Positions 41,752 through 52,011 are shown, counted from the stretch's first letter. The stretch is DNA of 64,000 bases from Acidobacteriota bacterium (GCA_025463135.1 JAOAPY010000056.1:25825-89824); one strand, 5' to 3'. Translations and numbers: made by a program. The notes: a model not told the origin generated them from the letters alone.

Positions 41752-43686
41752 ATGCAATCAATTATCGTTGGCACGGCCGGTCACATTGATCACGGCAAAA
41801 GCGCGCTGGTGCGGGCGCTCACGGGCACCGATCCGGATCGCCTGCCGGAAGAAAAAAAGCGCGGCATCACTATCGACCTCGGATTCGCGGACTTCGATCT
41901 CGGTGATGTGCGCATTGGTTTTGTTGATGTGCCCGGACACGAGCGCTTTGTCAAAAACATGCTCGCCGGAGCACACGGCATTGACCTCGTTACCCTGGTT
42001 GTAGCCGCCGATGAGGGCGTGATGCCCCAGACGCGCGAGCACTTTGATATCTGTCGTCTGCTCAATGTGCGCCATGGTTTACTTGTTATCACAAAGACTG
42101 ATTTGGTCGAAGACGAACTGATTCCTTTGGTGCGAGATGAAATTGAGGAGTTAGTCGCCGGATCTTTTCTCGAAAATGCTCCTATCCTGGCCGTGAGCGC
42201 GCGCAGCGGCAGCGGGCTTGACGAGTTGCGTGCGGCGTTGCGGCAAATGGCTATTGAGATTCCTGCGCGACCGTCAGAAACGGTGACTCGCCTGCCGGTC
42301 GACCGCGCCTTCACTATGAAGGGATTTGGCGCAGTCGTCACCGGCACTTTGGTCTCCGGAGAAATCAGGGAAGGTGACGAGCTGGAATTATTACCACAAC
42401 GAATTCGCGTGCGCGCGCGTGGTGTTCAGGTGCATGGTCACACGGTTCCGCGAGCGCTGGCCGGGCAAAGGACTGCGGTGAACCTTGGCGGCATCGACAC
42501 GGCTTCAATTGAGCGCGGCATGGTGCTGGCGCCGGTTGGCCGCTTGCATCCGGCGCAGATCATAGATGTGCAACTCGATGTTTTGCGTTCCGCCGTCCGG
42601 CCCTTGCGTTCGCGAGCGCGGGTACGTTTGCATATTGGCGCCGCGGAAGTGCTCGGCCGTGTGCGAGTGCTCAACAGCACGGGTGCATTGGAACCGGGTA
42701 CGCAGGGGTTTGCGCAAATGCGTTTAGAGATGCCGGTCGTCGCTCTTCCTGATGAACGGTTTATCATTCGCTCGTATTCACCGTCTGTGACCATTGCCGG
42801 CGGTCGTGTTCTCGATCCTTTTGCAGTCAAACATCGGGGAAAGGATTTGGCGCGCGTAGCCGCACGATTAACTGAGTTGTTGGAGACCGACCAAGTCAGG
42901 CGTCTCGTGGTTTTTGTTGAGTCCGCGGGGCCACTCGGATTGAAGCTCACCGATATTGCCGCGCGCACCGGACTAAACGACAGCAGTCTAAAAACAACAG
43001 TCCACGATGCAGTTACGAGCGGAGCGATTATCGATGCGGAAGGTGTGCTGCTGGCCACTGAAAACTTTGCCGAGCTTAGTCAGAACGCGCTGGCAGCGGT
43101 GGCGGCTCATCACAAGCGCGAACCACTATCGCGAGGGCTGGGACGAGAAACACTGCGCGAGCGTCACTTTGGTCATGCGCCTGCTGAAATCTTCCGCGCT
43201 GTCCTGGCACATCTGGAAAAGGAGGGCCAACTGGTTGCCGACAAGGACCTGGTACGGGCGAGCGACCATAGCCTCGATCTATCAGGCGCCGATGTCCAGT
43301 TGCGCGATCGGTTGGCCGATGTTTACGTCCAGGCAGGATTGGAAGCGCCCTCGGTTGAGGAAGCGATGGAGCGCGCTGGAGTACTCGCGGCCCAACGTGC
43401 GCACGCGAGAAAAATCCTGCAGTTGCTGATCGATGCACGAGTGCTGATCCGCCTTCAGGGCGATCTCTTTTTCCATCAACACGCCCTCGATCAGTTACAA
43501 GCAAAACTCGAGTCGTACGCGGCGAAGCACGAGCCCGAACGGACCATCGACGTGTCCTCTTTCAAAGACCTGGCGGGTGTATCGCGCAAATACGCCATAC
43601 CGCTGCTGGAATTCTTCGACAGCAAGCGAGTGACCGTGCGTCAGGGCGATAAGCGAGTCATAGTAAGGATGAAGGATGAAGGATGA
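41752..43686 (+). CDS. selB: Selenocysteine-specific translation elongation factor SelB
   Basis: This 644-residue GTPase carries selenocysteyl-tRNA to UGA codons marked by a SECIS element. The G motifs are [20 protein letters not shown] (G1), RGITIDLGF (G2), [12 protein letters not shown] (G3) and TKTD (G4). After two beta-barrel domains (to about residue 345) come the C-terminal winged-helix repeats (about 370-644) that bind the SECIS RNA. The total length is standard. The start at the ATG at 41752 (MQSIIVG) avoids six codons made by an upstream repeat. With tRNA-Sec at 14818 it shows that the organism decodes UGA as Sec. Confidence 0.96.
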   Translation: MQSIIVGTAGHIDHGKSALVRALTGTDPDRLPEEKKRGITIDLGFADFDLGDVRIGFVDVPGHERFVKNMLAGAHGIDLVTLVVAADEGVMPQTREHFDICRLLNVRHGLLVITKTDLVEDELIPLVRDEIEELVAGSFLENAPILAVSARSGSGLDELRAALRQMAIEIPARPSETVTRLPVDRAFTMKGFGAVVTGTLVSGEIREGDELELLPQRIRVRARGVQVHGHTVPRALAGQRTAVNLGGIDTASIERGMVLAPVGRLHPAQIIDVQLDVLRSAVRPLRSRARVRLHIGAAEVLGRVRVLNSTGALEPGTQGFAQMRLEMPVVALPDERFIIRSYSPSVTIAGGRVLDPFAVKHRGKDLARVAARLTELLETDQVRRLVVFVESAGPLGLKLTDIAARTGLNDSSLKTTVHDAVTSGAIIDAEGVLLATENFAELSQNALAAVAAHHKREPLSRGLGRETLRERHFGHAPAEIFRAVLAHLEKEGQLVADKDLVRASDHSLDLSGADVQLRDRLADVYVQAGLEAPSVEEAMERAGVLAAQRAHARKILQLLIDARVLIRLQGDLFFHQHALDQLQAKLESYAAKHEPERTIDVSSFKDLAGVSRKYAIPLLEFFDSKRVTVRQGDKRVIVRMKDEG

Positions 43687-43689
43687 AGA

Positions 43690-43770
43690 ACTGACGCGGA
43701 GAAGGAGAGACGCGGGGATTGTATGTACGGTCACCGTGTCTCCGCGTCGCCCCGTCCCCGTGTCCGCACA
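43690..43770. repeat. Inverted repeat of gacgcgga / ccgcgtc type downstream of selB
   Basis: gacgcggagaaggagagacg and cgtgtctccgcgtcgccccg are largely complementary around ggtcaccg, so they can fold into a long hairpin. It may serve as the selB terminator. The remainder of 43687-43885 shows no gene. Confidence 0.5.
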
Positions 43771-43885
43771 CTTTTGCCCTTGCTTTAACCACGGGCTGGC
43801 GTTAACATGCAACCCAGCAAATTACTAAACGAATCGGCTTTTTTCTTAAACCTTCAAACCAAAATAAATCGTCCGGAGGTTCAAA

Positions 43886-44104
43886 ATGGGAAGCCTTAAA
43901 GACGCACTTGCCGTAATCGTAGGTCTGGCGGCATTGGGTTTTGGGATCTACAAGTTTTACCTCTTCGTTACAACGCCCGGCTCCGAGGCCGCAGCGAAAG
44001 ATATGTGGTGGGCCATTGGATGTGCCGTCATCTTCTTTGTATGCGGGCTGATTTACTTTCTCGGTCACGTTAACAAAGAAGAGGAAATTCACATCACCCA
44101 GTAA
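43886..44104 (+). CDS. Small two-helix membrane protein (72 residues)
   Basis: This short protein has two membrane segments (ALAVIVGLAALGFGIYKFYL and WAIGCAVIFFVCGLIYFLG) and a charged tail KEEEIHITQ. A strong GGAGG lies eight bases before the ATG, so it is probably expressed. I do not recognise the family. A hairpin at 44216-44256 follows it. It lies alone between selB and another small membrane protein. Confidence 0.7.
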   Translation: MGSLKDALAVIVGLAALGFGIYKFYLFVTTPGSEAAAKDMWWAIGCAVIFFVCGLIYFLGHVNKEEEIHITQ

Positions 44105-44215
44105 TGGGACCAACCGCGCTGCCTCGTGATCAGTCGACATAACTTCGAGGTAACTTGTCGCAGCCGACTGCGACTCATATGCAGTTGGCATTACTAATTT
44201 CAGCTGTTCACTTAC

Positions 44216-44256
44216 GCCGTTTGCGCAGGACCCTGACCGGCAGGTGCGCAAACGGC
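44216..44256 (+). terminator. Probable terminator hairpin after the 72-residue membrane protein
   Basis: A perfect 12-bp stem GCCGTTTGCGCA/TGCGCAAACGGC with a 17-base loop is followed by gctttgatttg, a weak T-rich tail. Confidence 0.6.
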
Positions 44257-44299
44257 GCTTTGATTTGTTATCGGCGCGTGATTCGACAGGAGTTGATGA

Positions 44300-44650
44300 A
44301 TGTTTCTGGCCTCGCTTTTGCTGCTTGCGCAGACAAATAGAAGTTACACCCCCCCCGCCTATTTTCTTCCCGTAGTTGTTTTGATGTTGCTGGCCGGGCT
44401 GGTGACCTGGTTGATTGCCGCCGTACTGGGCTTTGCCAGAGCCAAAGCGTTTGGTCCCTCAACGCGCTGGTTTGCCATCGCTTCGGTCTTTATGCTTATT
44501 TACCATTTGCAGTTCTTACTTATTGCCCTCGGAATAATTCTGGAAGATCCAAACATGACGCTCTCCGTGGGCGCCTTCTTTAATCTCTTTGCGGTGCTGG
44601 CGGCCATTTGCTCGATTATGGGGTTCATCCGCTTGACGCACCCGCGCTGA
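44300..44650 (+). CDS. Small polytopic membrane protein (116 residues)
   Basis: Three to four hydrophobic segments make up most of the protein: FLPVVVLMLLAGLVTWLIAA, WFAIASVFMLIYHLQFLLIA and FFNLFAVLAAICSIMGFI. GGAG lies seven bases upstream of the ATG. I do not recognise a family. The gene ends 128 bp before the GH5 gene, with a family H repeat pair between. Confidence 0.65.
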   Translation: MFLASLLLLAQTNRSYTPPAYFLPVVVLMLLAGLVTWLIAAVLGFARAKAFGPSTRWFAIASVFMLIYHLQFLLIALGIILEDPNMTLSVGAFFNLFAVLAAICSIMGFIRLTHPR

Positions 44651-44777
44651 TGTCCGGCAAAATTGAGTTTGTCGCTCGCAGTAGCACAGACTTCAATGTG
44701 CGATCTCCGAGGCCGCCGTCACAGACTGAAGTCCGTGCTACCTAAGTCGACAAGCAAAAGCCTGTCGGACTTTCTTG

Positions 44778-46574
44778 ATGCCAAAAAAGTCATTAGTGAT
44801 CGCTGCGGTCGCCCTCTTTGCGAGCGCGGCTGTTTTTATTTTTAGAAGCAACCCCGCTGGTCACAATCAACCGGGGCGCCCGGGATTTGTGCAGGCCGCC
44901 GCGGGTCGCTTTGTCATCGACGGGCAGCCGTTTCGTTTCGTCGGCGCGAACGTGGCGGTGATGTTCCGCGATGAAGATCGCGCGCAGATGCCCGAGACCA
45001 TGCGCCAGGCAGCCCAGGCGGGAATCAAGGTGGTGCGCGTCTGGGCTTTTGGCGAAGGCGGTCCGGACGATGTCAAACCGATCGGCGACTTCAATGATTG
45101 GCCGCGCACATTCTTTTTTCGCAAAGCGCCCGGGCAATGGAACGAGGGCGCTTTTATCGAACTCGATCGCACGCTGGCTGAGGCGGCGCGCAATCACCTG
45201 CGCGTACAGCTGTGCCTGGCCAACTGGTGGCGCGACACCGGTGGTGTAACGCAATACCTGCGCTGGGCCGGTATCAACGACGCCGCTGACGACGCTCGTC
45301 CTTTTGGTATCAACAACGAGCGCGCCATGCTCTTCTACACAAACGAGCTGACGCGGCAGCTCTACCGCGAGCATCTCGAAAAAATAGCCACTCGGCGTAA
45401 TAGCGTGACGGGCATTCTTTACCGGGACGATCCCGCTATCTTTGGTTACGAGCTGATGAATGAAGCGCAGTCTGTAACATTGCGCTGGCCTGAACGACGT
45501 GCGTGGTTCGCGGAGATGAGCAGTTATCTAAAATCGCTTGATCCCCATCACCTGATCACACCTGGCGATTGGGGTTATCGTTCAGCGGCCGAGCGGAGGG
45601 AATGGCTCGCGGATCATGCCCTGCCGAACATCGACTACTGCGATGTGCACCACTATCCGCGCGAAGATCACGATATCTTTGTCGAGTCGCCGGAGGCGTT
45701 ACGGGAATTCGTCGACAACCGGGTGGCGGCCGCCTACTCTTTGCGCAAGCCGCTGACGTTTGGGGAATTTGGTATGGGAGTGGAGGGATATAAAGGCCTT
45801 ACGCAAACCGAATGGTATCGCGCTTTCTTTGAAACCAACGCGCGCCGGGGGGTGGGCGGTGCGATGTTCTGGATCCTGACGCCGGATCCCAGACGCGGTT
45901 ACGGAGTCACCTCCACCACCCCACGCGACCAACAGGTTTTTGCTGAGATTAGTCGTGCTGCCACACTGTTTGCATCGTTGGCCAATGAACTTCCGCCAAA
46001 GCCCCTCCGCGATGCGGGCAAGCATCTGGTACCGCTACAGTTTGCTTTCACTCATGCCCCTGACGACCCGGGGGTTCAGCCGCAAGTGATCACGCGTGAA
46101 GACCGCACGCTGCTTTACCGTTTCAAGCCAGAGTCAGCGCTCGCACAACGCTTCGAAAAAATCGGCGGCGGCCCGGGCTATATCTGGGGCTCTGGGGTAG
46201 GCAATATCGAATATCTCGTACCTGGGCGCAGGGACCACCGACGGGTTGGTGGGCTGGTGGTGCGGGCCCATATCCAACCGGTACTCCCCATCGATGCGCG
46301 TCCAGCGGATATCAAAACTCGCGTCACTTTGTTTGTTAACGGCACCAATTGTGGGTCGCGACTGATTCCAGTTGAACCCGCGAAGCAGCCATTGATTCAG
46401 GAATGGACCATCGACAGCTGGTCGATCCGCCTGCGCGCCGCGCGCGGTCTCCCGATCACGATTGGCTTTGCGGTGACCGCTGATTCCGATTGGCTCTACG
46501 GCGTGAACATTTCCAACTGGCCCGAAGGCTACGATTCACACGATGCGACGCCGGTGGAAGTTGAGTTGCGGTAG
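44778..46574 (+). CDS. Exported glycoside hydrolase (GH5 / endo-mannanase-like)
   Basis: This 598-residue protein has an N-terminal signal/anchor helix (LVIAAVALFASAAVFIF) and then a TIM barrel of GH5 (clan GH-A) type. FVGANVAVMFRDEDRAQMPE opens the barrel. The acid/base Glu lies in IFGYELMNEAQ and the nucleophile Glu in LTFGEFGM near residue 330. The pattern resembles mannan endo-1,4-beta-mannosidases, but the substrate cannot be fixed. The C-terminal 180 residues form a beta-rich part. A TTG codon directly precedes the ATG; I take the ATG. It is convergent with the bacterioferritin gene. The short spacer 46575-46717 holds no gene. Confidence 0.82.
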   Translation: MPKKSLVIAAVALFASAAVFIFRSNPAGHNQPGRPGFVQAAAGRFVIDGQPFRFVGANVAVMFRDEDRAQMPETMRQAAQAGIKVVRVWAFGEGGPDDVKPIGDFNDWPRTFFFRKAPGQWNEGAFIELDRTLAEAARNHLRVQLCLANWWRDTGGVTQYLRWAGINDAADDARPFGINNERAMLFYTNELTRQLYREHLEKIATRRNSVTGILYRDDPAIFGYELMNEAQSVTLRWPERRAWFAEMSSYLKSLDPHHLITPGDWGYRSAAERREWLADHALPNIDYCDVHHYPREDHDIFVESPEALREFVDNRVAAAYSLRKPLTFGEFGMGVEGYKGLTQTEWYRAFFETNARRGVGGAMFWILTPDPRRGYGVTSTTPRDQQVFAEISRAATLFASLANELPPKPLRDAGKHLVPLQFAFTHAPDDPGVQPQVITREDRTLLYRFKPESALAQRFEKIGGGPGYIWGSGVGNIEYLVPGRRDHRRVGGLVVRAHIQPVLPIDARPADIKTRVTLFVNGTNCGSRLIPVEPAKQPLIQEWTIDSWSIRLRAARGLPITIGFAVTADSDWLYGVNISNWPEGYDSHDATPVEVELR

Positions 46575-46717
46575 TTAAAGAAGGGTGATCTAATTATTTG
46601 CCTGGCGGGCTTTGTGACTTTGCGGGGAACGGGTTTTCAAAAGCGAGCCAAAAAGCATTTCCCGCGGAGGCGCAAGGCGCGCAAAGAACTTGAAGCCGCT
46701 TGTCTCTGAAGCCGCCA

Positions 46718-47185
46718 TTAAGCCGCAGACGACGCCTGCATAACTTCGCCCGGCTTGCGCAGCATCTTGACGACTTCGCCGATGTGCTGTTCTTCCTCAG
46801 AGATCATTTGTCGCGCATAGTCTTCGAGGAGTACGGAACGATCGCGCGTGAGGGCAAAAAGTTTTCGGTAAAGTGCGAGGCCTTCCCTTTCAGCTTCGAG
46901 CGATTCGAGCAGGATGTCATTGATCCCATGCTTATGAGTTTCGAGCAAGGCACCAATCTTCAACGAAGGATGCTCGCCGAGGTGCGTTACCAGTTCGCCC
47001 GCTGCGTTGGCATGCGCGAGACAGGTATTGGCTTCGCCTCGCAACCAGCTGGTGATGGGGATGCGGTTATGGCCGAACACCATCAGAGCATAATGCGTGT
47101 AACGGACCACGCCGGCCAGCTCTGTCTCCAGAATTTCGTTGAGTAAAGCGACCGCCGCAGTTTGATCAAAAGTTTCTTCCGACAT
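46718..47185 (-). CDS. Bacterioferritin-like ferritin-family protein
   Basis: This 155-residue four-helix protein has ferritin-type metal ligands: Glu in NEILETELAGVVRYTHYALM, then HANAAGELVTHLGEHPSLKI, and a second pair of Glu/His in ISEEEQHIGEVVKML. It should oxidise and store iron or bind it as a DUF-type ferroxidase. The length is typical. It is monocistronic. The leader (47186-47389) contains a family A repeat. Confidence 0.85.
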   Translation of the reverse strand: MSEETFDQTAAVALLNEILETELAGVVRYTHYALMVFGHNRIPITSWLRGEANTCLAHANAAGELVTHLGEHPSLKIGALLETHKHGINDILLESLEAEREGLALYRKLFALTRDRSVLLEDYARQMISEEEQHIGEVVKMLRKPGEVMQASSAA

Positions 47186-47308
47186 TGCACGTCTCCTCAG
47201 TTTACTTTGCCATCCAGTCTACTCGTCGTCGCAGCCCTTGGCGAACGACGAGAAGGAGAACTGGACGCAATTTTGAGAGAAACCGCCGATCTAAGTATAA
47301 GAAGCTCG

Positions 47309-47362
47309 CCGTTTAGATAGGGCGGCCTGGGTGTGGGCGGACAGTCCGCTTTTTAAACGACC
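47309..47362. repeat. Family A palindromic repeat, third copy
   Basis: The arms tcgtttaaaaag (reverse) and gccgtttagatagggcgg enclose a centre with gggcggacagtccgct, matching 473-541 and 19239-19325. It separates the divergently placed bacterioferritin and S9 peptidase regions, both on the minus strand. Confidence 0.65.
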
Positions 47363-47389
47363 GGTTTGAAAACAAACGCTTCGAGGGGG

Positions 47390-49507
47390 TCACTTCTTCA
47401 AATGGCGATCAAAGAAGTCCGCGGAGGCGCGATAAGCACGAACCCAGTCCGAGAAATTCAGGAAGTCATGAATCTCGTCGGGGAAAATCAGCTGCTCAAA
47501 CTCGACGCCCTGGTTGCGCAAGGCTTCGACCAGATGGACCGTTTCGCTGAAAGGCACATTGCGATCGTCGTCGCCATGAATCAGCAACACAGGTGAGCGC
47601 CAGGTTTTCATCGATGACAACGGGGACGACTCGAATGCCAGACGCGCGGCGTTGGGGTTGGCGCCCGGATCATAGGCAGGCACAAAGTTGCGGATGACGA
47701 TATTCCAGTCATGCACACCGTGCATATCCACTCCGGCTGCGAAAAGATTCGAAGCGCGCGCGAGTCCCATAGCCGTCAAATATCCGCCGTACGAGCCACC
47801 CCACAACCCAAGGCGCTGCGGATCTACATCCGGTCGACTTCGCATGTAAAGCCCGGCCCCCATGACATCATTGAATTCGCTGCCGCCGGTGGCTCCGTAA
47901 TTCAGCGCTTCGCGAAACTCCATCCCGTAACCAATGCCACTGCGATAGTTCACCGAAAGGACGATGTAACCCTGGTTAGCCAGATACTGGTTCATCGCAT
48001 AGGCGTTGCGGTAGTAGTACATGTAATGCCAGCCAAGCAGCATTTGCCGTCGCGATCCTCCGTGAAAAAAGATCACCGCGGGATGACGCTTACTGTTCTC
48101 CAAATGATTCGGCAGGAACAACTGGCCATGAATTTTCATGCCATCGGCGCCGTCAAAGATTACTTGTTGCGGTTCGACTAACGATGACTCAGGAAACTCG
48201 TTGGGGACGGTTTCAGGAGATAGATCTCGAGGATCACGAGAGCCCGGCATTACTATTGACGCGCGTGGCGGTCGCCGGGCATCGGAACGCAGGAACGCGA
48301 AAGCTTTGCCATCACTCGTAGCAACCGGTGCCCATTCAATTCCGTTGCCTCGGGTGACGTCAACTGCAACATGCGAACCGGCGGTTAGCACCAGCCAAAT
48401 GTGACGGTGGTCGAGGTCACCCTGGTTCGATGAATAGATTACTTCTTTGCCGTTCGCTGAGAGCGAGACGTGCTCTACTTCGAATTCACCTGGCGTCAGG
48501 AGAACAGCGCTGTTCGCTTGCGACGAGGGCGAGATCGAATAGAGATGCGTCCAGCCATCCTTTTCCCATGGGAAAACCAAGCGATTGTCTGCGGACCATA
48601 ACAACTGATCATCGGCCACGACACCGCGGAACACGCTGCCATGTCCTTCATCGGCGCGCCAAACTTCGCGCCCAACGCCGGTTTCCACATCGGCCACGTG
48701 GATGGACCATGGGCGTCCGCTGCGTTTCGGGCTGAAAGCAAATGCTTCACGGCTGGTGGGAATACGAATAAAGGCGACTTGCTTGCCATCGCGCGACCAG
48801 ATTGGTTCACTGTCGCGATCGACGCTCGGATCCAGATAACGAATACCTTTGGTGGTCGTATCGTAGATGCCGACGAAACTGTGATCGCCGCGACTGCTGA
48901 CAAAGGACAATTTAGATCCATCCGGCGACCAATGAAGGGACCCACTTCTGCCCTTGGTCTGCAGCAGCAAGGCGGCTTTTTCGCTTCCGTCGAGCTTTAC
49001 CCACCAGACATCGCGTTTGTTGATGAAAGCCGCGCGGTCGGACCTGGGAGAAATAGTCGCAGAATGTCCCTCAGTCAGCAGGCGTGGCTTGCCATCGGAA
49101 GCAACGATCCAAATTCCCTGTTTAGGTTCTTCAGCGCGACTGCGCGGATTAGGATTCTCGCCGAAGTCTTCCAAATCACCACCACGCGTGAACACCAGCG
49201 AATTTCCGTCGGGAGTCCAGGCAAGTTCGCCGATTTCCATCCCGTCATCTTCGCTGTATGACGTCAGCTGTCTGCCCTTATAGCCGGGAGGCTCGGCCAG
49301 CCAGATATTCCGCACACCTTTGGCATTCAAAACCCACGCGACCTTGCCGCCCAGGGGCGCGGCGGCGAGGTCAGAAGGAAAGGGAGCGCTCATGACCTGT
49401 TCCAGTGTGAATTGCTTTTCCTGCGCCTCCAGAAAAGACGATTTGAAGGCCGGCGCAATGCAGATCGAGCTAAAGAGGAAAATCGGGAGCAGGGCTGACT
49501 TTTTCAC
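47390..49507 (-). CDS. Exported S9-family prolyl oligopeptidase (acylaminoacyl/dipeptidyl peptidase type)
   Basis: This 705-residue protein begins with a GTG and a signal peptide (LLPIFLFSSICIAPAF). The N-terminal beta-propeller region contains WD-like blades such as GSLHWSPDGSKLSFVSSRGD. The C-terminal alpha/beta-hydrolase has the nucleophile in GLWGGSYGGYLTAMG, Asp in LIHGDDDRNVPFSE and His in PDEIHDFLN, the complete triad of S9 peptidases. It should cleave short peptides in the periplasm. The length is typical of the DPP/acylaminoacyl-peptidase branch. It is monocistronic. Confidence 0.93.
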   Translation of the reverse strand: MKKSALLPIFLFSSICIAPAFKSSFLEAQEKQFTLEQVMSAPFPSDLAAAPLGGKVAWVLNAKGVRNIWLAEPPGYKGRQLTSYSEDDGMEIGELAWTPDGNSLVFTRGGDLEDFGENPNPRSRAEEPKQGIWIVASDGKPRLLTEGHSATISPRSDRAAFINKRDVWWVKLDGSEKAALLLQTKGRSGSLHWSPDGSKLSFVSSRGDHSFVGIYDTTTKGIRYLDPSVDRDSEPIWSRDGKQVAFIRIPTSREAFAFSPKRSGRPWSIHVADVETGVGREVWRADEGHGSVFRGVVADDQLLWSADNRLVFPWEKDGWTHLYSISPSSQANSAVLLTPGEFEVEHVSLSANGKEVIYSSNQGDLDHRHIWLVLTAGSHVAVDVTRGNGIEWAPVATSDGKAFAFLRSDARRPPRASIVMPGSRDPRDLSPETVPNEFPESSLVEPQQVIFDGADGMKIHGQLFLPNHLENSKRHPAVIFFHGGSRRQMLLGWHYMYYYRNAYAMNQYLANQGYIVLSVNYRSGIGYGMEFREALNYGATGGSEFNDVMGAGLYMRSRPDVDPQRLGLWGGSYGGYLTAMGLARASNLFAAGVDMHGVHDWNIVIRNFVPAYDPGANPNAARLAFESSPLSSMKTWRSPVLLIHGDDDRNVPFSETVHLVEALRNQGVEFEQLIFPDEIHDFLNFSDWVRAYRASADFFDRHLKK

Positions 49508-49821
49508 GGTGAACTCCGTAACCAGATAGAGATGACAGCGCGAGCCGCAGGATTATACAGCCTCCCTCCCGATTCGGTCAGCGTTTGCCGGGTGAGTGTG
49601 TTTTGGGGCTCGGATTAATGGAAGTACCGTGACGCTTGTGGTATCTTTTGCGCGCTGCAAGCGTTGACCCTTTATCGCTAGAGGGTTCCGCTGACGCCGG
49701 TAATAGGGGGCGCCCCGGACTCGAGCAGAAGAGCAGCGCGGCCGAAAAAGTTACAAAGTCCCTGCCCACGGTTTTATCGTTTTGCTCATCTAATTACCGT
49801 AAGAGATCCACTGGAGGCTTT

Positions 49822-52011
49822 TTGTTCCCCCACTCCGCAGTTCGCGATCTTTGGTGGCTTGCTGTTGCCGGCAGCGGTGCCGCGGCGCGGTATGTCCAGT
49901 TGCGCGCGCGGTCTCGCGTCACCCCCTATGACGACCATGAGCCGATCGCGGCACGGCTTCTCGGAGAGCAGTCAGAACATGGATATAACGCCCACTCGCT
50001 AGTCAGTATCGCGCCTGGCGCCAACATTTGGCACTGTCCAGAGGTGGACGGCGCGATCGTTTACAACGAATTCGGGAAGGTGTGGCTGGTACCAGGTGAC
50101 CCCCTCGCTGATCCCAAAGACATTGTAGAGTTGACCCGCCGCTTTCTGGACACCGCCCGCGAGGAAAAGCGTTTCGTGGCTTTCATCCCGGCGACAGAAC
50201 GATTTGCAATGCAAGCGGCGGCGATCGGGCTGCGCGCGGTCAAGGTTGGGGCGGCTCCGTATTTTGATTTGACAAGTTGGGGTCCGCGCGGTGACCGAGC
50301 CAAAAAAGCGCGCGCCGGCGTCAATCAAGCTCGCCGTGCCGGAGTCGTTGTCACACAGGTCGAACGCATCGATCACATCTTAAAGGCAGAGACGAGTCTT
50401 CTTTGTGAGAGCTGGTTAAAGGCTCGGCGTTGTGCCATGAAACTGGGTTGGCTATTCGCGCTTGATCCTTTTCAACATGCCACCCGCAAGAGATTTTTTA
50501 CTGCCCGCGACGCAGCGGGGAATCTCATCGGATTTTTGGCCGCCAGTCCCATGCCGGCCCGGGAGGGCTGGTATCTCGAGGACGTGCTCCGCCTGCCCAG
50601 TGCGCCGGTTGGTACAGCGGATCTGCTGGTCGTGGAAGCACTCAACTCTTTGCAGGCCAGCGGCGCCAAGTTAGCTACGCTGGGCACTTCACCACTGGCC
50701 CGAGAAGGCGATGTTGCACCACAGGTGGGAAACCATGAACTGCTCGCGAAGCTGGTGCGAATGGCTGCCGGATGTTTCGCTATTTTCTATAATTTCGAGG
50801 GACTTCGTCGCTTCAAGATGAAGTTTGCGCCAAGTTGGTGGGAAAGCGAGTACGTGCTTTTTCCGCGCGATCTGCAGACGCCTCCGCGAATTATCCGTGC
50901 ATTCATTCAGGCCATCGCGCCCGATGGAGCGTCTAAATTGGCTGCACAACAGATCGCTCGTGCCCTGCGGCTGGAGCGATCGGCGCACAAGTTGTTGCCC
51001 AAGAAAGACGCCACGGGCCATAGCGACGGTAAGTCACATCGCGGCCCTTCGATTGCTTCAGGCTCTCGCGTGAATCACGAAAACGTAATGCGTGAAATTG
51101 ACAGTCAAGCGATTGAGACTCCTGCGGTAATGGTCCAGGGTAACTCGCGTAATTACCTGGGACAGTTTGTTTCCGTTGATGGCTTACGGTTGCATTACGT
51201 GAGCAGAGGGAGCGGTCGCCCGGTTGTCTTTGTCCACGGCAATCCCGGTTCGCATCAGGATTATTCAATGACGTTGTGGGACGAGCTGGCTGGCTCATGT
51301 CGCGCCTATGCTTTTGATCGTCCGGGCCACGGTTATAGCGAACGGCGCAACGGCAGGTCGACGACGGTTGAAGTTCAGGCGACTCTGTTAAGAGACGCGT
51401 TACAAAAGCTCGGCGTCGAAAAACCGTTGATCGTCGGACACTCGTGGGGCGGCTCTGTGGCGCTGGCCATGGCTTTACAGCATGAAGAGGATTTGTCAGG
51501 GCTGCTCTTATTGGCGCCCGCCGCATATCCCAGCGGCAGCTCTCAGTGGTGGGTGACGCTACCGGACTGGCCCCTGCTGGGAAGAGTGTTCCTGAAAACG
51601 CTTACGCCGCTGATTGGTCGTCGCCTCATCAAAGACAGTCTCAGAGACGCCTATCATCCGGAACCGGTGCAACAGGATTATCTGCAAGCTGCGGAAGTGT
51701 TATGGACCAGACCCGATCAGGTGAAGGCCTGCGCGCACGATGATCAAAGTTTGAATGAGAGTTTAAGTCGTTTGAGCAATCATTACGCGGAAATTAAGGT
51801 GCCGGTTGTAATCGTGACTGGCGACTCGGACCGACTGCTCAAACCTGAGGACCAGGCCGATCGTCTGCATCGCGCGATTCAGGGTTCTGAACTCGTTCGT
51901 TTACCTCAGACCGGTCATCAAATACCGCACACTCATCCCAAGTCGGTCATCGAGGCGTTAAAGAGGACCTGGGAATTGGTGGCCCAGCATTCAATCTCGC
52001 CACCCCGCTAA
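49822..52011 (+). CDS. Fusion protein: DUF2156 (MprF-like lysyltransferase/GNAT) domain plus alpha/beta hydrolase
   Basis: The N-terminal half (about residues 25-380) matches the DUF2156 domain of phosphatidylglycerol lysyltransferase, a double GNAT fold: VYNEFGKVWLVPGDPLADPK, KKARAGVNQARRAGVVVTQ, and FEGLRRFKMKFAPSWWESEY. The C-terminal half (about 440-729) is a complete alpha/beta-hydrolase with VFVHGNPGSHQDYSMTLWDE, nucleophile GHSWGGSVALA, Asp in TGDSDRLLKP and His in PQTGHQIPH. No membrane flippase part as in MprF is seen. I start at the TTG at 49822, preceded by GGAGG four bases upstream; the frame is open from 49636. The stop overlaps the convergent GT39 stop. A role in lipid aminoacylation or its removal is inference. 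Confidence 0.8.
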   Translation: MFPHSAVRDLWWLAVAGSGAAARYVQLRARSRVTPYDDHEPIAARLLGEQSEHGYNAHSLVSIAPGANIWHCPEVDGAIVYNEFGKVWLVPGDPLADPKDIVELTRRFLDTAREEKRFVAFIPATERFAMQAAAIGLRAVKVGAAPYFDLTSWGPRGDRAKKARAGVNQARRAGVVVTQVERIDHILKAETSLLCESWLKARRCAMKLGWLFALDPFQHATRKRFFTARDAAGNLIGFLAASPMPAREGWYLEDVLRLPSAPVGTADLLVVEALNSLQASGAKLATLGTSPLAREGDVAPQVGNHELLAKLVRMAAGCFAIFYNFEGLRRFKMKFAPSWWESEYVLFPRDLQTPPRIIRAFIQAIAPDGASKLAAQQIARALRLERSAHKLLPKKDATGHSDGKSHRGPSIASGSRVNHENVMREIDSQAIETPAVMVQGNSRNYLGQFVSVDGLRLHYVSRGSGRPVVFVHGNPGSHQDYSMTLWDELAGSCRAYAFDRPGHGYSERRNGRSTTVEVQATLLRDALQKLGVEKPLIVGHSWGGSVALAMALQHEEDLSGLLLLAPAAYPSGSSQWWVTLPDWPLLGRVFLKTLTPLIGRRLIKDSLRDAYHPEPVQQDYLQAAEVLWTRPDQVKACAHDDQSLNESLSRLSNHYAEIKVPVVIVTGDSDRLLKPEDQADRLHRAIQGSELVRLPQTGHQIPHTHPKSVIEALKRTWELVAQHSISPPR

